A stretch of 64,000 nucleotides of DNA from Chondrus crispus (lineage: Eukaryota; Rhodophyta; Florideophyceae; Gigartinales; Gigartinaceae), in the NCBI RefSeq assembly GCF_000350225.1, contig NW_005179056.1, positions 1-64,000 of the forward strand, in the 5' to 3' direction. Numbering within the stretch: position 1 is the first letter of the stretch; each line of letters begins with the position of its first letter. This document shows positions 13,275 to 24,165 of the stretch, piece after piece. The translations under genes and the position numbers were made by a program. Below the pieces are notes generated by a model. It had not been told where the DNA came from. It worked only from the letters and a program-made list of their open reading frames with translations, and searched no databases.

Positions 13275-14585
13275 TCAGAATGACAGTTTTCGAGGGATTA
13301 GAAACCCGAGGGCTGCTCGATGCGCCGAAAAGAGGAGGTAAGTGAGGAATTTGAAGAGGTAAAAAGGGAGAGACAAAAACAGGAGCGGACCCTCAGGTGA
13401 AGGGGAAGCCGGACATGGGGTCGGATCCCCGGCCGACGGTGGTGCTCCCCGGATTGAAATGGTTCCCGTCGAGCAGCTCGCAGGAGGAAGCTCGCCGCGC
13501 GGAGGTGCTTGAGGACGGGTCAAGCCCACGGGTGCCGTACATGACGGCAATGGCAAGGTTGGGGTGAGTGTGACGAGCTGTCTCTCGCGTGAAGGGGAAG
13601 CAGGAAGTGAGGTTGGATTCACGTCGGAGGAAGACACGACTCGAAGCGACAAGGTTTCCGCCGAGCTCGTGGAAGGAAGTACGACGCACACAGGGGCCTC
13701 AGACGCGGAGGGACGGACCGGTGCAGGAAGAGGGGAACTTGGAGCCGAAGGTCGAGAGCACATCTCAGGCTCTCGAGGATCCGCGTCCACAACAGTGACT
13801 GCGTTGGGGATTGGTGGTTGATTTCCGAAACGGCGGCTCATCTGGGCCTCCCAGGCAGAACAGAAGGAGGAGGACCAGGGGTTGATCCACACGAAGTCGC
13901 TGGCAGCTTGATGATTCCTACCAGGGGAAAAAGAGGGTCGCTGGCGTGAAAAGGACCGAGACGAATTTTGTGGAGGAACGCAATCCCACGCTACGGTCTC
14001 GAGCATGTCGAGGAGGGCGTGCACTTCACAGTCCACGTCGGACCCGCCAAGGGGGACAGAAAAATCGAGGAGACGCATCTGTTCGCGGAGTTTCGAAGGG
14101 AGGTGCCACAAGCGCCAACAGTCGAAAACTTCCCACAGGAGGGTAGCGGCGACTTTCACGCACCACTCCGTGAGAAACACAGTCCACAGCCCGTGCTGCG
14201 GATCGAGTAAATGACTGCCGTAATATGTCAGGATGGGTCCTAACTCAGCCCTGAAACCCTGACATACCTCGTATTGACTCCACCAGGAAGGGGTTCGTTG
14301 GTATCGATTGGTGTAGTGCTGTCTGGAAATTTCACGGGCGTCAATCATCTGGTTCGCCACGAAGTACCCAGTGTCGGATCGGACCCGACGTTCAAAGCGT
14401 ACAGTATTTTGGAAAAAGAAAATACCTCCGCGCTTCGTATGGCGAAAGTTTGTGGGAAGAATGGCTTGGGTCCAAAACATGGCGTCGGTCGTAACGGTGC
14501 GTTGGTCGCGCCACAGTCGGTCCGCCTCGCAATTTTTATCGTGGGAACAAAACCTGGATTGGGATTGTAACGGCAGGAAGCCCAT
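13275..14585 (-). CDS. Unrecognised 436-codon ORF, minus strand, downstream of the chromovirus
   Basis: Starts at an ATG at 14585. Residues about 1-230 are rich in Trp, Cys and Phe with no recognised motif. Residues about 270-400 are Pro/Ser/Thr-rich and contain two imperfect copies of a unit with the pattern P-T-x-x-P-A-S-P-S-x-E. The end is hydrophobic (about residues 400-425) and could be a membrane segment. It lies antisense to the chromovirus and just before a LINE tail, so it may be an accessory antisense ORF of an LTR element or an unrelated gene. No homology was recognised. The unbroken length in a decayed neighbourhood argues that it is or recently was coding. Confidence 0.4.
   Translation of the reverse strand: MGFLPLQSQSRFCSHDKNCEADRLWRDQRTVTTDAMFWTQAILPTNFRHTKRGGIFFFQNTVRFERRVRSDTGYFVANQMIDAREISRQHYTNRYQRTPSWWSQYEVCQGFRAELGPILTYYGSHLLDPQHGLWTVFLTEWCVKVAATLLWEVFDCWRLWHLPSKLREQMRLLDFSVPLGGSDVDCEVHALLDMLETVAWDCVPPQNSSRSFSRQRPSFSPGRNHQAASDFVWINPWSSSFCSAWEAQMSRRFGNQPPIPNAVTVVDADPREPEMCSRPSAPSSPLPAPVRPSASEAPVCVVLPSTSSAETLSLRVVSSSDVNPTSLPASPSRERQLVTLTPTLPLPSCTAPVGLTRPQAPPRGELPPASCSTGTISIRGAPPSAGDPTPCPASPSPEGPLLFLSLPFYLFKFLTYLLFSAHRAALGFLIPRKLSF
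13393..13640. repeat. Direct repeat inside the 436-codon ORF
   Basis: A segment beginning GTGAAGGGGAAGC at about 13396 recurs at about 13589, followed by a similar run in both copies. The period is about 193 bp, a near multiple of three, and accounts for the duplicated Pro/Ser-rich unit of the protein. Confidence 0.5.
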
Positions 14586-14751
14586 CTCTTGTCGCGGCTA
14601 AATCACAAATTTCCCTTTGGCCATTCCGCCTGCAATTCTTAGTGCAGGTCGACCAAACGCATATCAACACTTGTGCGAAGACGAATCGTGAAAAGCTCAA
14701 GCGCAAAAGTTTATTGGTCACTGATTTAGTGCACCGTTGGTGCCCATCCAA

Positions 14752-14828
14752 AAAAAGTTCATGTTCAAAGAAAATTGAAACGGCCCCCCCTGATTAGTAA
14801 AAATTAAAAAAATGATTAGGGCAGGGAT
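14752..14828 (+). mobile_element. Orphan LINE 3' tail
   Basis: Carries the tail sequence of this LINE family (AACGGCCCCCCTGATTAG, then an A/T-rich run and TTAGGGCAGGGAT), also seen at 19178-19224 and in part at 21973-22000. No LINE coding sequence precedes it, so it may be what remains of the 3' end of copy A after the chromovirus inserted and sequence was lost. Confidence 0.5.
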
Positions 14829-17800
14829 TCCTGTAAGGAAGAGCAAAGCCCTCGAGCGCACTATTCGCCGCGCTTAACACTGGCGCCCCCGATGCCCCTC
14901 CCCCGCAATTACCGCACTGGGCGTCGCCCCCACCTCCAACGCCACCGGTCACTTCGCCTCGTTTGATGCAACTCCAGATGCCCTCCGCCTCGGTGCTCGC
15001 CTCGCGACCGCCCCCTCCCTCCTCACGTCATCATCCCGGGCGCCGGCAAATGGACCTACATATATTGGGCTGTCGCGGACGTCGGCGCCCTCACGCGCGT
15101 GCTCGCTCACATGCGCTTCGTATACGAGGACCTGCAACTCCTCTCCCTCCCCCTCTCGACCATGGTCAAGTCACTGACTGCCTCGCCCGGTGCCGGGGAT
15201 GCCCGTCGCCTCTCGCTTGAATCCCAACATCTGCTTCGCCGCAACACCCCCCCACCTCTGTACCCATGGTTCTCCGTACAGCCCCCGCAGGCGCCCTCCG
15301 TGAGACATCCCGTGCCATTTACGCTAACCTCGCTGTTCCCAAACAGCTCCCGACCCGCCCCTCCGCACGGCGCACCGCTCCGCCCGCCGTCCTCGAAAGA
15401 CCGGCGTCCCTACCTCAAGTCAGTCTGCCCCCTCCAGCCAACGATCCCGCCGCCACTCGCAGCCCGGCCGTTTCGACCGCCACCTCCCCGAGGCCCCAGC
15501 CCATCATAGCCTCTACGCCCCAGATATCTCTCCTGGGGGCCCCCCCTGCTCCGCTGCAGTACCGGATGTTACAATGTCCACCGCCGCTACCGAAGCCACA
15601 CTAGTTTCCGGTCCCTCACCTGATGTCGTCACCTATACGCCGCCCCTGCCTCCCACACCGGACGATGAGGGGACCCCCCTTCCCCAACCCCTCCCCGAGA
15701 CATGCACAGACCGCATGGCATCCCCGGTCCGCACTCTCACCGATTCTGTGGCCGCCCTCCCCACCACTGCACCCATGCCTCCGCACAACCGCGCAGAGCC
15801 CCGCAATCCCTCTCCAAAAGCCGAAACTGCACAGCCCACCTCCACATCCGTATGTTTCACCCCTCATCCTCTGCAGTGGCCCCTCTCCCAACGTCCATGA
15901 CCCAACCACGCATGAAACGAGCGCTCTCTACAAGCGCCAAGACGCCCCCTACTAAGCGCCCCTCTGCCTCTCAGGGCCCAGCCGCGTCTTCCCATGACGA
16001 ATGACCGCGGACGCCCCCACCTCCACCCCCGCGCCCGTCTCCCTATAGGTTCTCTCCCCCAACTTTCGACTAGCACTTCTTCGCCCTCTCATAAGCCTAC
16101 CCCCACCCGCCTCCCCGACGCCCCACCCTCCCCTTGCCGTCCGTTGAGGCATTCCTTTCCTCCCCGATTCGGCCGTCAGACACTTTTTCTTCCATTCCGG
16201 GACCGTGCCTTCATAGCACTGTATTACTTCTCATCCGCCTCGTCCGCACCGCTACAGCCGCCAACACTCCCGAAACCACCACACTGAATTCTTGCACCTT
16301 CACCTGCTCCCAACTGTCCTTCTTCGAGAGGCCTTCCGTGGCGAGGCTGGCTGGAGGTCCTCGCGCGGTCAACTTCATGCTCTCCGCTTGCTGATACGGA
16401 GAGCGTGTACTGGACGAGAGTGGGGACTCTTATGTAATGAAGCCCTAGATGCCCACAGCGCCAGGACAGAATGGCAACACACGCATGCCCGGCGCCCCTC
16501 GGCACCCGTTTCCCCATCGGCATGTGCCGCTCGAGCTGTGCAACTTGCCGTCAAAGCTCAGTGCGGCCGTGCCATGCGCACATTTACCAACCCCCCTCTA
16601 GCTGAACTCAACGACCCGGCCACGATGGAGCGGCTCCAAGCCCTTCACTCCACTCCTACCGCGCCCGTCGTGCCCCTGCCAACCTCCGCACAGCCTCGAC
16701 CACGCCAAGTCACCGCGGAGGCAGTCTTGCGTGCAGTCCGTCGTCTCAATCCAAACTCCGTAGTCGGCCCTGATCGCATGTCTCCGAAATTGCTTCACCT
16801 TTCGGCTCAAACTCCCATAAGCCCAGAAGCGGGCGTCACTGGGCTCTCTGCGCTAACCAACCTCGTCAGCCGCCTGGCTTGCGGCTCCCTCACACCCTGT
16901 ACAATCCCTCTGGCCAGTGCGACGACACTTCTTCCGTTGCAACCCCGACCGGGAAAAATATGCCCGATCGCTATTGAGAAACCCTTCGCCGGCTTGTCAC
17001 AAAAGTCCTTCTTCCTGCCGCCATCGACGACTGTCGGGACCACCTCGTTCCTGAACAAATGCCAAATGGCATACCCAACGGTATTGACGCTATCGTACAC
17101 GACGCATACATGCTATTACGACGCCATGGTAACGACCCACACTCTGTAATGGTGTCTATTGACGCTTCCAATGCGTTCAATAATTTCTCATGGCAACAGG
17201 TCCTCGACCAGCTGCCAACTAGAGCATCATCGCTCTCATGATATTTGGATATGGTGTACGCACACGCCGCCTCCCCCCTCTTGTTGCCATCCTGCCCGCC
17301 TACCATACTCCAAAGCCGAGAAGGATCACAACAAGGGGACCCTGCAAGCATGCTCCTTTTCTCGCTTGCCCTCTAGCCGCTCACGCGCTTCATTTCAAGT
17401 GAGTGTGACCTTTTAATGAACCGTTGGTATGCGGACGACGGAACTATCATTGGACGGATTGAATAAGTTTCCAAGCCCTTGATATCATCACAAAAGAGGG
17501 GCCGAGGTTCCAATTCTTCCTCAACCCTTCGAAGACACGCGTCTTCTGGCCAAACAAGCAGCCCGACCTCTTCAGCCCGCTCCTGACAGTAGGTCCTGTG
17601 TGAGTCATCGATGCAGGCGGTGTGGATCTGCTTGGCGCCCCCATCGGGTCACCCAACTATATGGCACAGTACATTTGGGAAAAATTGAAAACTTGCAAAA
17701 CCGCACTTGCCCATCTCGACCATATCCCCGAGGCCTGCATGCGCTTTCACTTGCATCGGGAGTCAGCTTCTGCATGCCGCTTGCAGCACCTCTTCCAGTT

Positions 17801-19224
17801 GGTCCCCTTGAATATCGCGATACCGTTTGCACAACAATTCGACCGTGACCAACTCGAAGCCCATGCACGCTTTAATAGTGTGCCCAAATACGGCTGCCGT
17901 TTTCACACGGAGGCCGGCCCCACCTCATTGGCATCTACTATACACGCCTCATACGCTGCTAGCCTCATCGATACCGCTCCAGCACGGCTACAATGTCCCC
18001 ACTTTCCCGCCGTCTCTCAATATCAGCGTTTTGCACGAAGCCCGTTACTGGTCGTTCTTCGAAATTTACCTTCATTCGTTCAACCTGCACACTTCTCGAT
18101 GACGGAATCGGACCTCGAATGCCTTGAACCATCTGCGCTACTGGCGCGACCTGAACGCATACACAACTTTTTACTTCAGGGGCGACACAGTGCAGCAGCT
18201 AGTTCGTATTGGCAAAACCCCCTGTGGGAGTCCTTCCCCAACCCTGGTGATCACAGTGCAGCCTTACTACAGAAACGAGTACGCTACAACTCCCTGCTTG
18301 CCCCAGGGGCCACCAGGTTTCTCACTGCACACCCGGCCGCCACCTCTCGGGTCCACAACGCAACTTAGTCTACGATGTTACGTCAGCAGCTTGACGCCCC
18401 TGTTATCAACGATTCCATATCGCCGTTGCGATGTGCTCATTGCTCCAAGCCTATGGATGCTGGCGGGGATCACACGACCATTGTCAGCCACGGATTTGGT
18501 ACATTTCACCGGCATAGCACCGTCAGGAACGTCCTCGCTAGGCAATTATTCCGAGTCGCTGGCCTCGCCTACTCGCGTGAAGTACCCTTTCTGATTCCCT
18601 ACACCGCCACCCGTCCCGCAGATATTCTCGTCTAACCACCTCCTCCAGTTCCTGGGCAACCTCCTGACAAACCCACAGCCTATGATGTCACGATTTGTAG
18701 CCCTTTTCGCCGCGGAATGTTATACCATGCCGCCCGTCATCGCGGCGGAGCCGCCGACGCCGCATCTGTAAAGATTAGCAAAGCCCCCGAACGCACTATC
18801 CGCCACGCTCTCCATATTGAGGACGACAATCGTCCGCCGCCTCTTGACTGGCACTTTTAACCGCTTTCCTTCGACGCACTGGGAGCCCCCTCTCAGTCTA
18901 CTGTACACGTTATTGAAGATCACGCTAAGCTCATGGGACTCCACAACTCGTGCACAATTACAACTGCTAAATCGCGCATCCAACCACGTCTCAGCTTTGC
19001 TATATGGTCCAGTGTTGCCGCTACTATCCTTTCTCGCATACCGACACACGCCGCGGACATCTCCGACCCGATAGAAGTATAATTCATCCTCATATCCGCT
19101 AGTGTCTCTGTAAGCGCACCCCTCATGCAATGATAAAATTACCTCCCAAAAAAGAAATTTTATTTAAAAGATAATTTAAACGGCCCCCTTGATTAGTGAA
19201 AATTAAATTTTTTTAGGGCAGGGA
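14829..19224 (+). mobile_element. LINE-type retrotransposon, copy B (longest copy)
   Basis: The most complete copy. It has a Pro/Ser/Arg-rich N-terminal region (14960-16150), a connecting region and RT start (16292-16960), and RT core pieces (16980-17660), with SIDASNAFNNFS kept at 17159 and WYADDG kept at 17427, then thumb and C-terminal parts (17622-18368). A zinc finger follows at about 18420-18520 (RCAHCSKPMD with downstream His), and a restriction-like endonuclease region with RPADILV (18613) and YDVTIC (18680). It ends in the family tail at 19178-19224. Many stops and frameshifts; pseudogene. Confidence 0.85.
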
Positions 19225-22012
19225 TGGAGGGCGGCGAGGGCAGTGCGTGTGGTTTTCCCTGTAGATCTGCTAGCGGCTCGGCGACGCCACTGCGCTGACC
19301 CCATCCGCCGCTGCATCAGCCGTGACATGCGCATGCCATCCGACGCCCAGTACAGCAGAGCGATGCGTTCCCTGATGGACAAGCCGCTAGCAGACCTACA
19401 GGATCAAACCACACGCACTGCCCTCGCCGCCCTCCATCCCTGCCCTCAGGCCCCCACACAAGCGCTCAACCTAACAGACTTTCTCCCAGCCCCTGAAATC
19501 ACCGAGGGACAAGTCCTGCCCGCCGTCCGCTCCCTTAACCCATCGTCCGCAGCAGGACCAGACCGCCTTTCCCCCCGCCTACTGCACTTTCTCGCACGCA
19601 CGACTGTCTCCCCCGAGGCGGGAATTACGGGACTCTCAGTCCTTACCCGCCTCGTCCAACGCCCTGCTCGGGGCGATGTCCCCGATTGCACCGACCCGCT
19701 CCTCGCAGCGTCAAACCTGATTCCCCTGCGGCCCCGTCCCGGAAAGATGCGGCCAATTGCCGTTGGTCAAGCCCTCTGCCGCCTTGTCACCGAAGTACTA
19801 CTGCCCGCCGCGATTGACGACACTCGAGACCTTCTTGCCCCCGAACAGATGGCCAATGGAGTCCCCTCGGGAATGGACGCCATTGCCCACGACAGCCGCA
19901 TGCTTCTCACGCGGCATGTTCGGGATCCCAAACATGTTCTCGTCTTGGTCGACGCCAAAAATGCGCTCAAAACCTTCAGTAGACAGTGCATGCTCGCTCG
20001 GATGAAGATGCAAACAACCAGCCTCGCTCATTTCCTCAACCTTGTGTACGGGCGCACTGTACCAGATCTTGTGTTGCCATCCTCTCCTCGGGTCCTCCTT
20101 AAAAGCCGCGAAGGAACACAACAGGGAGACCCTTCTGGAATGCTCCTGTTTTCCCTCGCGCTCCAGCCCTGCGTACGCCGCATCACCCAACAATGCAGTC
20201 TGTTCCTCAACCGGTGGTATGAAAACGAGGGGCCACTCATCGGGACAATACAAGAGGTTACCAAAGCCCTCAAAATCATCCAAATGTCCAGGCCCGGCCT
20301 GGGCTTCCATACGAACATTGCCAAGTGTCGGGCCTTCTGACCGACAACAAAGCCGCCTCTCATAGAATCTCTAGCCAAGTCCTTTCCCTTACAAGTTCAT
20401 ACGAGGGAGGAATTGCTCTTCCAGGCGCCCGCTGGGCACAGACGCATATGTCAAATCATACCTAGAGGCCAAAATCGACTCGGTGGCGGATTCTCTGAAA
20501 TTGGTCAACAGTATCCCTGACGCACGAATACGCTTCCATTTTCATCGTGTGTCGGGCTCCGTGTGCCGCGTGGAACATGTGTTCCGCATAACACCGCCCC
20601 GCTTATCGCTCTCGACGGCCATTCGCTTTGATCAGGATCAACTAGCGGCATGTTCCCGCTTCAATAATGTTGCCCTTTCCCCCTCGAGATCTTCACAAAT
20701 TGGTCTACCATTTCTCCTAGGCGGGCATGTACTTACGCCTCTGTCTCCATTTGTGCACGCATCTCACGCTTCTAGTGTAATAGAGGATGCCACAGTGCGC
20801 ATTAACGGCCCGCCAAACCCCACTGTTGCCTTCTATCTACGCATGGCACGAAAGCATCTGGTGCACTAACTAAGATCTCTGAGCTCTGAGGTCCAACCTA
20901 GAGGTATTCTATCTACTGATGCCAACCTTGGCCCATTTGAATCGCAAGCCCTTCTGGACCGACCTGAGCGCGTACATTTTATTCTATTTCAGGCGCTCCA
21001 TGGAGCCTTTGCCAGGATGTACTGGGAAAACAGAGAGTGGGACTGACAGCCCAACCCGACCGATCACCATGCAGCTTCCATCCGCCGCCGTGCCCGGTAC
21101 AACTCCCTCCTCGCCCCCGCAGCAACTTCCTTCCTCTGCGCTCACCCTTCGCTAACCTCCAGAGTATCTAGCGCAGTATGGTCCGTTATGGTCGGCCAAC
21201 ACCTGGACGCTCCGGGTTACGACGATTCCGGCGTGCCCTTAAGATGCTCCCACTGTGACCGTGCGATGGACGCTCGTGGTGACCCCGCCGCCAACTGCAA
21301 ACACGGATACGGTGCCGTGCAACGTCATAACATTGTCAGAAGCACGTTGGCTCGCCAAGCATTTCGAGCAGCAAGCCTCGCATGAGATTGTGAGGTCCCA
21401 TGTCTCATAGCTGGCACAGCGCACCGCCCCGCTGACCTGCTAGTGCAACCAGCCCCGCCACCCGCCGGCGCACTCCCCGACCACCCGACCGCCTACGATG
21501 TCACGGTTTGCAACCTGTACACGGCTGCCAACCTACTGTCATCCGCTTGGTCCATCGCTGGTGCCGCTGAAGCGGCACATACGAGGAAATTTCGCGCCCA
21601 CGACTGCATTCTACGCGCCGCTCTACATCTACAGTCCAATTCTCCGATACCACCGCTCGACTGGCATTTCGTGCCGCTTGCCTACGACACACTAGGTGCA
21701 TGGAGCGCCCAAACCACCGCTTTCCTTGAGCATGTAGCCAAAAAGATTGCCATTCGATCTGGCTCCACCATCGGCATCGCGAAAACCCGACTGGCACAGC
21801 GCCTGAGCAATGCTATTTGGTCCAGTGTCGCCTCGGCGACTATTGCTCGTATGCCGTGTCATGAGTCGGCCCCATCCTGTCCACCACAAGAGTGATCCCT
21901 TGACGTCCTCCTTACAATACAGTATCAGTCCCTTAGAATTTAGTTAAATTCACCCCCAGCAAAAATTCATTTAAACGGCCCCCCTTGATTAGTGAAAGTA
22001 AAAAAATTATTT
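19225..22012 (+). mobile_element. LINE-type retrotransposon, copy C (5'-truncated)
   Basis: Begins directly after copy B's tail, within the connecting region. 19243-20340 is one open frame of 365 codons covering much of the RT, but motif A reads VLVDAKNALKTFS and motif C reads WYENEG, so the YADD Asp pair is lost. The C-terminal part holds a zinc finger (CSHCDRAMDARGD, later Cys and RHN, about 21246-21330) and the best preserved endonuclease region of the array (21424-21895), with RPADLLV and YDVTVC as the PD...D signature. The 3' UTR has the AACGGCCCCCCTTGATTAG motif. Pseudogene. Confidence 0.85.
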
Positions 22013-24165
22013 GAGCAATAAATGCACGCAAAAAACTTATATTTTATGACTTTCACATAGTACTGGCCCGGCACGGCAGAGACCCGAATTATATCTTAGT
22101 TTCAGTGTATGCCCGCAACCCGTTCAAAACGTTTTCTCGTCAGCAAATGCTTAACCGCATGACACTACAGACGCCAAGTTTGGCCCACTTCCTGAACCTG
22201 ATTTATGGACGCATCATTCCAGACTTCGTTTTACCATCTACTGCTCCGCTCCTCATGCAAAGCCGTGAGGGCAGGCAACAAGGAGACCCAGCCAGTATGC
22301 TTCTATTTTCATTGGCTGTGCAGCCACTTATACGGCGCATAAGTAGCGAATGTAATCGTTCGCTTAACCGATGGTACTCCGATAATGGCACCCTGATAGG
22401 ACCCATACCAGAAGTCGCAAAAGCGTTGAGAATCCTTACACAAAGAGGCCCTCACATCGAATTTTCAATTGATGTCGCAAAATGCCGCTCCATTTGGACC
22501 AGCACCTCCCGCGAAAATCTCATGCTCCCAAAGTCCTTTCCCATGAACTTTTCGCAAGGCGGCGGTATTGCCTTGCTGGGCGCTGCTTTAGGAATGGACG
22601 AGTTTATGAAGGCCTTCCTGGATATAAAAATTAAAGCATGTTCCGATTCACTGACCCTCCTTCATGATATACCAGATTCTTGCATCCGGATTCATCTACA
22701 TCGAGTTACTGGATCTGTCTGCCGCGTTGAATATGTTTTCGACTCACTCCTCCTTGCGTTTCCATCGCTCCAGCTATCCGCTGCGACGAGATGCAGCGTG
22801 CTGCATATCCTCGATTTAATGTTTTGCTCTTTCTCCGTCGATTTCTACACAGATCGGCCTCCCATTCCCACTCGTTGGTCACGGCTTCACGCCTGTTTCC
22901 CATTCTTACATGCCTCCCATTCCGCTAATCAAATTGAGTCCGCTCCCATGCGTGTTACTGGTCCATTTAATCCGACATTATCATTCTATTGCCGTATGGC
23001 CCGCAGGCATTTGGTCCATGTTCTTGGCTCGCTCAACCCGGAGGTTTGCACGCGCGGCATTCTCACCATGGCTTCCTCTCTCGGACCGTTTGAGCCTAAC
23101 GCCTTGCTGGAAAGACCTGAACGCGTACATGCAACCCTATCTCAGGCTATCCACGGCGCTGCATATCGTCGCTATTGGGAGACTACTTCTTGGACCCAAA
23201 ATCCCCGCCCGCCGATCATTCTGCCGCATCTTCTCGTCGTCACGCCCGGTTTAACTCTTCCATGCTCCCGGCGCGGCCTCGTTTCTCTGCGCCCATCTCG
23301 CGCTAACCTCTCGCGGATCTAGCTCCGTTTGGTATTGCATGCTCCGCCGACACTTAGATACTCCCTTGTGTGATGATTCCATTGGCCCCTCTGTACGCAC
23401 TCTCACCGACCCATGAACGCCTGAGGTGACCATGCCGCTGTCTGCTGCCACGGGTTTGGCGCTAATCATCGCCACAACATCGCCTGTCGCGCCGCTGGTC
23501 TCTATTGCGACTTGGAAGTTCCTTTCTGCTGCCGGACAAAGCTCGCCGCCCTGCTGACCTCCTCGTGCAACCCCCCGCTCTTCCCGCCGGCGCACCTCCT
23601 GATCGCCTTACTGCGTCTGATGTCACAATTCGCTCTCCCTACCGCTCTGGGGCTCTCTCTTCCGCTTCTCGCAACCTTGCCGGCGCAGCGGAAGCTGGAG
23701 ATACTGAAAAGCTCCGCTCTCACGCTCGGCGCTGTGCGCGATGCCTACCACTCGCTATCGGACGCACCGCCGCGGTGCGAAGTAAGTACCATTCAAGCGG
23801 AGGGAGCCGCTCCCTCCGCTTGAATGGTACTTCGTTCCGCTCGCGTTTGACACGCTGGGTGCCCCTAACGAGCGCACCACCGGTGTGCTGGAGACCCTCG
23901 CCCACTACATAGCGCGCCGCACGCCGACTACATATGCGGCCCCCAAGTTCCGCCTCCAACAACGCCTCCGTTTCGCAATCTGGTGAATTGTCGCCTTCGC
24001 TACCCTCGCCCACCTGTCCTATCACAGCGCAGCCCTTTCTCATCCAGCCCAAGTGTGAGCCCTTGATGCCTGCCTTGTGATACAGCATCGGCTCTCTCCT
24101 AGAATTTGAATAAATTTGATGAGAGATGAAAAAATGTTTTAGAGAAATAAATGCACTCAAAAAAA
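22013..24165 (+). mobile_element. LINE-type retrotransposon, copy D (5'-truncated)
   Basis: Starts inside the RT, just upstream of motif A. 22105-23322 is an open frame of 405 codons. Motif A reads VSVYARNPF (catalytic Asp changed to Tyr) and motif C reads WYSDNG (second Asp changed to Asn), so the RT was inactive before the frame decayed. Motif B is REGRQQGDP. A zinc-finger remnant and a restriction-like endonuclease region follow to about 24010, then a 3' UTR with AATAAA and an A-run ending at about 24165. An inverted duplication lies at 23784-23832. Confidence 0.85.
23784..23832. repeat. Perfect hairpin, 24-bp arms, 1-bp spacer
   Basis: Left arm 23784-23807 is the exact reverse complement of 23809-23832. 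The right arm belongs to the LINE endonuclease coding sequence (PPLEWYFVPL in one frame); the left arm is an inverted copy not present in the sister LINE copies. This is the footprint expected from template switching or fold-back synthesis. Confidence 0.85.
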
